Shown one piece after another: positions 8,473 to 15,860 of a stretch of DNA of 25,395 nucleotides; the stretch's first letter is position 1, and each line of letters opens with the position of its first letter. Origin of the DNA: CAVALG01 sp963656085 (GTDB lineage Bacteria > Bacillota > Clostridia > Oscillospirales > Acutalibacteraceae). The notes beneath the pieces are model-generated. The model ran no database searches and was not told the origin of the DNA. It saw nothing but the letters and a program-made list of their open reading frames with translations. The position numbers and the translations under genes were made by a program. Location: NCBI GenBank assembly GCA_963656085.1, contig CAVKHV010000020.1, forward strand, positions 1-25,395, given 5' to 3'.

Positions 8473-9467
8473 AAAAACACGCAAACATCTCTTTGTTCGT
8501 GCCGCACCGCGGCTGTAAATTCAAGTGTACTTTCTGTAATCAGGTCGGCATTACAAGCCATAGCGACGTCCCGCATGCAGATGATGTAAAAAAAGCGGTT
8601 AAAACGGCTGTTTCTTCACCGAATTATGATGCCGGCAATACCGAACTTGCCTTTTTCGGCGGCAGTTTTACGGCGATAGAGCCGGGGTATATGCTTGAAC
8701 TCTTAAACGCCGCCGCACCGTTTGTAAAAAACGGAACGGTCAAAGGAATAAGACTTTCAACCCGCCCCGACGCTATTGATGATAATATACTTACGCTCTT
8801 AAAAAAATACGGCGTTACCGCAATTGAACTGGGCGCCCAAAGCATGGATAACAACGTCCTCCGACTCAACCGCAGGGGGCATACCGCAGAAGATGTAGAG
8901 CACGCGTCGGCACTTATCAAACAGTACGGCTTTGAATTGGGCTTGCAGATGATGACGGGGCTGTACGGCAGCAATAATGAAAAAGATACGCAAACGGCGG
9001 ACAGGCTTATACGGCTTAAACCCCAAACCGCCAGAATATATCCGACCGTTGTTATAAAAAATACGGCGCTTGCCGAACTTTACCGCAAGGGTGAGTATGT
9101 ACCGCAGACCCTGCAAAGTGCGGTGGAACTCTGTGCGCGGCTGCTCGATAAGTTTGAAAACGGCGGCGTGCGCGTAATAAGGGTGGGGCTTCATTCGGTT
9201 TCGCCCGATTCATACATAGCAGGACCTTTTCACCCCTCATTCGGCGAATTATGCGAAGGGGAGAGATTTTATAATGTAATATCGCAGTCCGTAAAAAGCA
9301 AAGGCGACTATGTCATTTTTGCCAATCCGCGCGATATTTCTAAGGTTACGGGTCAAAGAAAGAATAATATCACAAGGTTAAAAATGCAGGGGCTTAACTG
9401 TGCGGTTTCGGGTGACGGTGCGTTGCCCAAAGGTACAATAAAAATCCAAAGGGTGGATAACAGTTGA
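8469..9467 (+). CDS. Radical SAM protein, Elp3-like, without acetyltransferase domain
   Basis: Radical SAM enzyme with a [4Fe-4S] site C16-x3-C20-x2-C23 (RGCKFKCTFCNQ). Further Elp3/YhcC-like features are FFGGSFTAIE (SAM-binding GGE-like region), STRPDAIDD and the stretch ELGAQSMDNNVLRLNRRGHTAEDV (split here at residues ~118-141). At 332 aa it ends where bacterial/archaeal Elp3 proteins would continue into a GNAT domain, so it is not a complete Elp3. Its substrate is unknown. The gene sits between rnc and smc, overlapping both by four bases, an arrangement I recall from other Clostridia. Family confident, function open. Confidence 0.85.
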   Translation: MKKHANISLFVPHRGCKFKCTFCNQVGITSHSDVPHADDVKKAVKTAVSSPNYDAGNTELAFFGGSFTAIEPGYMLELLNAAAPFVKNGTVKGIRLSTRPDAIDDNILTLLKKYGVTAIELGAQSMDNNVLRLNRRGHTAEDVEHASALIKQYGFELGLQMMTGLYGSNNEKDTQTADRLIRLKPQTARIYPTVVIKNTALAELYRKGEYVPQTLQSAVELCARLLDKFENGGVRVIRVGLHSVSPDSYIAGPFHPSFGELCEGERFYNVISQSVKSKGDYVIFANPRDISKVTGQRKNNITRLKMQGLNCAVSGDGALPKGTIKIQRVDNS

Positions 9468-12400
9468 TTTTAAAAACTATCGAAATTCAGGGATTTAAAT
9501 CATTTGCCGATAAAACTGTCCTGCAGTTCGGCAAGGGCGTTACCGCCGTTGTCGGTCCCAACGGCAGCGGGAAAAGTAATATTTCGGACGCGGTGCGTTG
9601 GGTGCTCGGCGAGCAGTCAACAAAAAATCTCCGCGGACAAAGTATGGAAGATGTTATATTCGGCGGCACGGTAACGCGCCGCCCCCAAGGCTTTGCCGAA
9701 GTTACCCTGACTATAGATAATTCCGACCGTTCGCTGAATTTTGACAGTGATACGGTCGCCGTTACAAGGCGGTATTACCGCTCGCACGAGAGCGAGTATC
9801 TCATCAACAAGGCGGTAGTGCGCCTTAAAGACGTAAATGAACTGTTTATGGATACGGGCGTCGGGCGCGACGGTTATTCGATGATAGGGCAGGGCAAGAT
9901 AGACAGTATCGTAAGTTCCCGTTCGGACGAACGGCGCGAAATGTTTGAGGAAGCCGCAGGCATATCAAAATACCGTTACCGCAAGACCGAGGCGCAGCGC
10001 AAACTTTCCCAGGCAGACGATAACCTCGTCCGCCTTAACGATATCGCCGATGAACTTAAAAACAGGGTGGGACCCCTTAAATCGCAAAGCGAAAAAGCCG
10101 CAAAATTTTTAGAATTGTCAGAGCAGAAAAAAGAACTTGATATAGGTATATGGCTCTATAATCTTGACAGGCATAACGAACTGCTGCGTGAGCAGGAACA
10201 TAAAATAATGCTTGCCAAAAATCAGTATGCGGAACTTGAAAATCAGTTGAGTTCCATGGCGGAAAATATCGAAAAAAGTTCTGCGGACTCAACTAAAATT
10301 ACGGAAAATATCGAGCAGATACGCTTAAAACACGCATCGCTTGAAGAAAGTATTACAAGAATTAAGGGCGAGATTGCCCTTCTCAAAAACTCCGCCGAGC
10401 ATAACCGCGAGTCGGCTGAAAATATGACTGCGGAGATTGCCGATATCGAAAATTCAGGCGCCGCCGCAGAGGGGGAAATTAAAAAATATCAGGAATCGGC
10501 GGAGATGAAAAATGCCGCCGCCGCACGGATAGATGATGAAATCAAAGGCCTCGAAACCTCTTTTAACGAACTTTTACTAAGCAGCGAGGACATTTCAAAC
10601 GAGATTGAAAACCGTATGAAAAAACTGTCCGAAATTTCTGCCGCGTTGTCGGAAAATGAGGTCGCAACCGTTACCGCGCGTTCCTCAGCCGCAGAAATTG
10701 AGCAGCGCCGTAAAAATATAACCTCCGCCGCGTCGGCAGGTGAAAATGAACGCAGCCGCCTTGAAAAGGAAATGACGGAACTTGACAAAGCGCTTAAATC
10801 GGCGGACGAAATAATATCCGATTGCAAAAATTCGCTTGACGGATACAAAAAACTGCGCGATATAAAAGCGGCAGCCTTGGAAGAAAAGAAAAATGCCGCG
10901 GAAACCGCGCGCCTGGATACGGAGGCAAAACGCCGCCGTATTGCAATACTGTCCGACCTGCAAAAGAATATGGACGGTTTTAACCATTCGGTAAAGGCTG
11001 TTATAAAAGACGCCGAAAAAGGACTTTTGCGCGGCGTGATAGGCACCGTGAATACGGTAATAACAGTAAAAAAAGAACATATCGGCGCAATCGAAGTCGC
11101 CCTCGGGAATGCATTGCAGGATATCGTGGTCGAAACCGAGGAGGATGCAAAGCGCGCCATAAATTATCTTAAAAAAGGCAGCCGCGGCCGCGCCACGTTC
11201 CTGCCCGTTTCCTCCATAATCGGCAAAACTCTTGACGAGTACGATATCAAGGAAACCTACGGGTACATAGCCCCTGCCTGCGATTTGGTGGAGTGCGACA
11301 AAAAATATCGCGAAATTATAAAATCCCTGCTCGGCAGAATAGCCGTGACCGAGGACCTCGACTCCGCCGTTGCTATGGCAAAGAAAAACAAGTATAAATT
11401 TAAAGTCGTCACGCTGGACGGGCAGGTGGTAAATGCCGGCGGTTCCCTTACCGGCGGCTCGCTTGTCAAAAATGCGGGTATACTGGGGCGTGAGGGTGAG
11501 ATTAAACGCCTTACCGACGAACTTTCAAAGGACGAAAAAAAGTATAACGAGTTGACTTCGGCGCTTGAATTCGCAAAGTCGGATCTTGCCAAACTTGACG
11601 CCGCCATTACCGCGGCAAACGCCGAACTGGCAAATTCTCAAGAGGATAAAATCCGCGTTTTGGGTGAAATTAAACGCGTAGGCGAGCAACAGAAATTTAA
11701 CGAAAAATCATTGTCCGAACTTGAAAATGAGGACGCTGCGCTCGGCACCAGACTTTCCGCATTGCAGCAGAAAATATCGGATAACAGCGGCGTCGCCCAA
11801 AAACTTTTATCGGATAAAAACAGCGTGCAGACCGAGATTGAAAAAATGACGGCAGGGCGCGACGATATTACCGCCAAGCGTGAGGAACTCAATAAAAAAG
11901 TTACCGAATTGCGCCTGCAATCGGTCGCCGCCAAAAAAGACGCCGAAGCGATAGCCTTAACCGTCAAAAATATAAGGGCAGCCGCCGACGGCAGAGCAGA
12001 ACGCATAGAGTCCCTCAAGTCGGCAATCGCCGAACTTGAAACCAAAAATACCGAACTGGATGCAGCTATCGCCGCCAAGAACGGGGATATAGACCTTAAC
12101 CGTCAAAATGCGGAATTATTAGAGCGCGATGTTGAAGAAATGCAAAAGCACCGCGAGGAACTGGAAGTGAACGCGCGAAAACTGCGCGACGGCGAGCGTG
12201 AAAAGGCGCTCGACCGTGAAAAACTCAGCAAGGAGGTCGCACGACTTGAAGAACGCCGCGAAAATATGCTCCGCGATTATGACGAAATAATTAAAAAATT
12301 ATTTGATGAATACGAACTTACAAGGGCGGAAGCCGAAAAAACAGGAATAAAAATCGACGGTATAAGCGAAGCGCGACGCTCCCTTGCCGAAATAAAGGGT

Positions 12401-13039
12401 AAAATAAAGGCGCTCGGCACCGTTAACGTGGCGGCTATTGAGGAATATAAAGAGGTAAGCGAACGCTACGGCTTTATGAAAGACCAGATAGACGATATTG
12501 AAAAATCACGCCGTGAGCTTTCAAAACTTATAAACGGACTTACCGAGCAGATGAAGCAAAAATTTGCCGACGGTTTCGCAAAGATCAGCGCCGATTTTTC
12601 AAAAACATTTTCAGAACTTTTCGGCGGCGGTAAAGGCGAACTTACCCTGACCGACCCCGAAAATATACTTGAAAGCGGAATAGATATAAATGTAAAACTT
12701 CCGGGTAAAAACGTCCCGAGTATCGACGCGCTGTCGGGCGGCGAAAAGGCGCTTATAGCAATTGCGATTTATTTTTCGATTATGCGTGTTTCTCCTCCGC
12801 CGTTCTGCTTTTTGGACGAGGTTGATACCGCGCTTGACGACATAAATGTTGAGCGTTTTGCGGATTATATGCACCGTTCCGAATTCGGCACGCAGTTTAT
12901 CTGCGTTACCCACCGCCGCGGAACAATGGAAGCCGCCGATATGCTTTACGGCGTAACAATGCAGGAAAAGGGTGTTACCAAATTGCTGCAACTGAATGTT
13001 GAGGAACTTGTAAGAACGCTTAATTTAAGTAATAACTGA
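9464..13039 (+). CDS. smc: Chromosome partition protein SMC
   Basis: Structural maintenance of chromosomes ATPase that, with ScpA and ScpB (not in this window), extrudes and organises nucleoid DNA. The N-terminal ABC half has Walker A GPNGSGKS (31-38). A coiled coil runs from about residue 165 to 510, followed by the hinge (about 520-665, ending in GGSLTGGS), then a second coiled coil to about 1030. The C-terminal half has the ABC signature LSGGEKAL (from 1090) and Walker B with D1118-E1119. Length 1191 aa is normal. The start is TTG at 9464: it gives the family-typical beginning (MILKTIEIQGFKSFADK), has AGGGTGG 8 bases upstream, and overlaps the previous stop as TTGA. A weak start codon may hold SMC level down relative to neighbours (inference). 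Confidence 0.97.
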   Translation: MILKTIEIQGFKSFADKTVLQFGKGVTAVVGPNGSGKSNISDAVRWVLGEQSTKNLRGQSMEDVIFGGTVTRRPQGFAEVTLTIDNSDRSLNFDSDTVAVTRRYYRSHESEYLINKAVVRLKDVNELFMDTGVGRDGYSMIGQGKIDSIVSSRSDERREMFEEAAGISKYRYRKTEAQRKLSQADDNLVRLNDIADELKNRVGPLKSQSEKAAKFLELSEQKKELDIGIWLYNLDRHNELLREQEHKIMLAKNQYAELENQLSSMAENIEKSSADSTKITENIEQIRLKHASLEESITRIKGEIALLKNSAEHNRESAENMTAEIADIENSGAAAEGEIKKYQESAEMKNAAAARIDDEIKGLETSFNELLLSSEDISNEIENRMKKLSEISAALSENEVATVTARSSAAEIEQRRKNITSAASAGENERSRLEKEMTELDKALKSADEIISDCKNSLDGYKKLRDIKAAALEEKKNAAETARLDTEAKRRRIAILSDLQKNMDGFNHSVKAVIKDAEKGLLRGVIGTVNTVITVKKEHIGAIEVALGNALQDIVVETEEDAKRAINYLKKGSRGRATFLPVSSIIGKTLDEYDIKETYGYIAPACDLVECDKKYREIIKSLLGRIAVTEDLDSAVAMAKKNKYKFKVVTLDGQVVNAGGSLTGGSLVKNAGILGREGEIKRLTDELSKDEKKYNELTSALEFAKSDLAKLDAAITAANAELANSQEDKIRVLGEIKRVGEQQKFNEKSLSELENEDAALGTRLSALQQKISDNSGVAQKLLSDKNSVQTEIEKMTAGRDDITAKREELNKKVTELRLQSVAAKKDAEAIALTVKNIRAAADGRAERIESLKSAIAELETKNTELDAAIAAKNGDIDLNRQNAELLERDVEEMQKHREELEVNARKLRDGEREKALDREKLSKEVARLEERRENMLRDYDEIIKKLFDEYELTRAEAEKTGIKIDGISEARRSLAEIKGKIKALGTVNVAAIEEYKEVSERYGFMKDQIDDIEKSRRELSKLINGLTEQMKQKFADGFAKISADFSKTFSELFGGGKGELTLTDPENILESGIDINVKLPGKNVPSIDALSGGEKALIAIAIYFSIMRVSPPPFCFLDEVDTALDDINVERFADYMHRSEFGTQFICVTHRRGTMEAADMLYGVTMQEKGVTKLLQLNVEELVRTLNLSNN

Positions 13040-13058
13040 TAAGGCAGGTATAATATAA

Positions 13059-13988
13059 ATGGGAATTTTCAGCAAAATATCCGAGGGACTTAAAAAGACC
13101 CGAACCTCAATTTCCGGTGCGCTTACCGGCTTTTTAAACAGTTTTACAAAAATCGACGAAGAACTGTTTGAAGAACTTGAAGAGATACTTGTAACCTGCG
13201 ATATAGGCGTTGCCACATCACAGTATATATGCGAACAACTGCGCCAAAAGGTTAAGGAAAACGGCGTTAAAGACCCGTCGCTTATCAAGCAGATGCTGCG
13301 CGACGTTATATCCGAAATTCTTGAGGGCGACCATTCCCTTAAACTTGATACCACACCGTCGGTCGTGCTTGTAATAGGGGTCAACGGCGTCGGTAAAACC
13401 ACCACTATAGGCAAACTTGCAAATAATCTTAAAAACAGCGGCAAAAGCGTTATCCTCGGCGCAGCCGATACGTTCCGCGCCGCCGCCATAGACCAGTTGC
13501 AGGTCTGGGCGGACAGAGTGGGCGCGGATATTATTAAAAGTAAAGAGGGCGCCGACCCGGCGTCGGTCATATTCGATACCGTTACAGCCGCAAAGGCAAG
13601 GAAAAAAGACGTCGTTATCTGCGATACCGCAGGCAGGCTTCACAATAAAAAGAATTTGATGGACGAACTCGGCAAAATAAACCGCGTAATTCGCCGCGAA
13701 CTGCCCGAAGCACGCGTGGAAACGCTTCTGGTGCTTGACGCAACTACGGGTCAGAACGCTGTTAATCAGACCAGGGAATTTATGAACGTCTGCGATATAA
13801 CCGGTATCGTGCTTACTAAACTTGACGGTACCGCGCGCGGCGGAATAGTTATCGCAATAAATCACGAGCTCGGCATCCCGGTTAAATATATCGGCGTGGG
13901 CGAGGGGATTGACGACCTCCAGCCGTTTGACGCCCGCGAATTTACCGACTCGCTTTTTGAAAATACCAACGATGGGGGAAAAGACTGA
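13059..13988 (+). CDS. ftsY: Signal recognition particle receptor FtsY
   Basis: SRP-receptor GTPase that docks Ffh-ribosome complexes at the membrane for co-translational insertion. The N domain covers about residues 1-95. The G domain shows G1 GVNGVGKTTT (from 107), the insertion-box region DTFRAAAIDQL (from 137), DTAGR (189-193) and TKLDGTARGG (253-262). At 309 aa it lacks the long acidic A domain of E. coli FtsY, as is usual in Firmicutes. It starts 19 bases after smc, preceded by AAGGCAGG. The next start codon overlaps its stop by one base (TGATG). The partner gene ffh is not in the window. Confidence 0.97.
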   Translation: MGIFSKISEGLKKTRTSISGALTGFLNSFTKIDEELFEELEEILVTCDIGVATSQYICEQLRQKVKENGVKDPSLIKQMLRDVISEILEGDHSLKLDTTPSVVLVIGVNGVGKTTTIGKLANNLKNSGKSVILGAADTFRAAAIDQLQVWADRVGADIIKSKEGADPASVIFDTVTAAKARKKDVVICDTAGRLHNKKNLMDELGKINRVIRRELPEARVETLLVLDATTGQNAVNQTREFMNVCDITGIVLTKLDGTARGGIVIAINHELGIPVKYIGVGEGIDDLQPFDAREFTDSLFENTNDGGKD

Positions 13989-14287
13989 TGCTTACAAGCA
14001 AACAAAGGGCGCAGCTGCGCTCAATGGCTAATGACCTGCCTGCCGTTTTTCAGGTCGGCAAGGGCGGAATTAACGACCAACTCATCCGTCAGACCGACGA
14101 GTTGCTGGATCTTCGCGAACTTATAAAACTAAGCGTCCTTGAAACCAGCGGAATGACCGCAAGACAGGCGGCTGACGAAATAGGCAGGGTGACCTCCGCA
14201 AATGTCGTGCAGGTAATCGGCAGAAAATTTGTGCTTTACAGAAAAAGCCGCAAAAAGGAAAATGTTAAAATAGTTTTGGTGAAATAA
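13988..14287 (+). CDS. yhbY: CRM-domain ribosome assembly RNA-binding protein YhbY
   Basis: Small CRM-domain protein associated with pre-50S ribosomal subunits in E. coli (YhbY) and B. subtilis (YqeI). The sequence begins MLTSKQRAQLRSMANDLPAV and has a basic GKGG loop (residues ~23-26, in VFQVGKGGIN) and the conserved REL/IKL strand, ending VIGRKFVLYRKS. Length 99 aa is typical. One-base overlaps at both ends (TGATG with ftsY, TAATG with nadD) indicate tight coupling. The yhbY-nadD-yqeK-rsfS order is the same as in B. subtilis. Confidence 0.94.
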   Translation: MLTSKQRAQLRSMANDLPAVFQVGKGGINDQLIRQTDELLDLRELIKLSVLETSGMTARQAADEIGRVTSANVVQVIGRKFVLYRKSRKKENVKIVLVK

Positions 14288-14901
14288 TGAAAAAAACTGT
14301 TATTTTCGGCGGAACATTCAATCCTATACATTTGGGTCACGAGACTATGCTGCGCGCCGCCGCCGCCTTGCCGGATGCTGATGAGGTCTGGCTTATGCCC
14401 GATAATAAACCTCCGCATAAGGATACCGGCAACGAACTGGCTTCGGGCAGCGACCGATATAATATGTGTATGCTGGCGGCAGAGGGTATCGAAAACGTCT
14501 CGGTTTCCGACCACGAACTTAAAAAAAGCGGAAAAAGTTATACGGTGGATACCCTTTTCGAGTTAAAGTCGGCTTACCTCGATAAAGAATTTGCCATAGT
14601 CGTCGGCGGCGATATGCTTATCGGCTTTGATGTCTGCTGGTACAGATATGAGGATATATTAAAATGTGCGTCGGTCATTGCCTTTGAAAGGCAGGACGAA
14701 AACTCCGCCGAGTTCGGACGTAAACTTAAAAAATTCAGGCAGATGGGCGCGGATATAACGGTGCTCGGTAACGATATTCCGGCTGTTTCTTCAAGCGAGA
14801 TACGCCGTCGCCTGCGTCGGGGCGAGAGTACCAAAGGGCTTTTAAACCCTAAAGTCGCCGAATATATAAATATGCACGGGCTGTACCGTGACGGGAGATG
14901 A
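14287..14901 (+). CDS. nadD: Nicotinate-nucleotide adenylyltransferase
   Basis: Transfers AMP from ATP to nicotinate mononucleotide, giving deamido-NAD in the late NAD pathway. The nucleotidyltransferase nucleotide-binding motif is GGTFNPIHLGH (residues 8-18), and the C-terminal ATP-binding motif is SSSEIRRRLRRGES. The length of 204 aa is normal. The start overlaps the yhbY stop by one base and the end overlaps yqeK by ATGA. The pairing with YqeK, another nucleotide enzyme, is conserved across Firmicutes. Confidence 0.96.
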   Translation: MKKTVIFGGTFNPIHLGHETMLRAAAALPDADEVWLMPDNKPPHKDTGNELASGSDRYNMCMLAAEGIENVSVSDHELKKSGKSYTVDTLFELKSAYLDKEFAIVVGGDMLIGFDVCWYRYEDILKCASVIAFERQDENSAEFGRKLKKFRQMGADITVLGNDIPAVSSSEIRRRLRRGESTKGLLNPKVAEYINMHGLYRDGR

Positions 14902-15494
14902 CAACGGTGGAATTTGAAAAATATATACAACTTGCCCAAAAACTTGAAACCCCGAAAAGATTTCATCATTCAATGTGCGTCGCCGATAAGGCGCGCAGCC
15001 TTGCCGAAAAATACGGCGGCTGCGACCCCGATAAAGCGTACCTTGCCGGAATATTGCACGATATAATGAAAAATAGAAGTAAAGATTATCTGTTGAGTTT
15101 GTTTGCAAAATTTGATATAATACTTGACGATGTGGAACAGCGCGCCGAAAAACTGTGGCACGCAATAGCAGGCGCCGCTTATATAAAAGGCGAATTGGGG
15201 ATAGACGATCCCGAATTGATCGACGCCGTGCGTTACCATACAACCGCCAAACCGGAAATGAGCGCCCTTTGCAAAATTCTCTATGTTGCCGATTTTACGT
15301 CCGAAGACCGTGACTATGAAGGCGTGGAGGAAGTAAGGCGCGCCGCGGACAAGAATATCGACATGGCGGTTTATATCGGCTTGCAATTTACGGTGATAGA
15401 CCTTGCCGAAAGAGATCTGCCTATCCATAAGGACACGTTTTTTGCATATAATAAATACACCTGTTTTGCAGGCGCGAAGGAGAATGTTGAATGA
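14898..15494 (+). CDS. yqeK: HD-domain nucleotide hydrolase YqeK (bis(5'-nucleosyl)-tetraphosphatase, symmetrical)
   Basis: HD-superfamily hydrolase; B. subtilis YqeK cleaves Ap4A symmetrically to two ADP. Metal-binding residues are visible: H24 (RFHHS), H54-D55 (GILHDIMK), H88 (LWHAIAG), H114 (RYHTT) and D132 (YVADFTSEDR). The length of 198 aa is normal. The start is uncertain by three codons: ATG 14898 overlaps the nadD stop (ATGA) but has GGGAG directly against it, whereas GTG 14907 lies 9 bases after that GGGAG. The gene stop overlaps rsfS by ATGA. Confidence 0.92.
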   Translation: MTTVEFEKYIQLAQKLETPKRFHHSMCVADKARSLAEKYGGCDPDKAYLAGILHDIMKNRSKDYLLSLFAKFDIILDDVEQRAEKLWHAIAGAAYIKGELGIDDPELIDAVRYHTTAKPEMSALCKILYVADFTSEDRDYEGVEEVRRAADKNIDMAVYIGLQFTVIDLAERDLPIHKDTFFAYNKYTCFAGAKENVE

Positions 15495-15856
15495 AAGCCA
15501 ACGAAATTTTAAAAACAGCAGTAAAAGAGCTTGACGAACGCAAGGCGTTTGATATAAAGGCAATAAAAATTGACAGCATTACCGAGTTGGCTGACTACTT
15601 CGTCATCGCAACGGCAACTTCGTCAACGCATGTCAGGGCACTGTCGGATTATGTTGAGGATAAACTCTCCGCCGCCGGGACAGAGCCGCACCATAAAGAA
15701 ACACGTGCGAACGATTGGATACTTTTGGATTACGGCGACGTTGTCGTTCATATTTTTGACCGTAAGGCGCGCGAGTTTTACGACCTTGACCGTATGTGGG
15801 CGGACGGCGAAACGGTAGATATAAATGTGTTGCCCCGAATCGGCACGGAGGACTGA
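15491..15856 (+). CDS. rsfS: Ribosomal silencing factor RsfS
   Basis: Binds uL14 on the 50S subunit and blocks joining to 30S, lowering translation when nutrients are scarce. Family motifs ADYFVIATATSSTHVRAL and DWILLDYGDVVVHIFD are clear, followed by the usual FYDLDRMWADGE ending. Length 121 aa is typical. It overlaps yqeK by four bases and ends four bases before leuS. Its position in the NAD/Ap4A cluster matches B. subtilis yqeL. Confidence 0.96.
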   Translation: MKANEILKTAVKELDERKAFDIKAIKIDSITELADYFVIATATSSTHVRALSDYVEDKLSAAGTEPHHKETRANDWILLDYGDVVVHIFDRKAREFYDLDRMWADGETVDINVLPRIGTED

Positions 15857-15860
15857 GCAA

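Noticed and set aside
10489..12078. Long serine/alanine-rich - strand open frames opposite smc
   Set aside because: They mirror the charged coiled-coil codons of SMC (GAA/GCC read backwards) and show no protein-like features.
13025..13054. Promoter between smc and ftsY (TATAAT at 13049-13054)
   Set aside because: The -10 is perfect but no acceptable -35 lies at 16-19 bases; likely chance in an A/T-rich ribosome-site region.
15825..15860. Upstream in-frame start for leuS
   Set aside because: It would lie inside rsfS, lacks a ribosome site, and adds residues not seen in LeuS families; ATG 15861 has GGAGG well placed.
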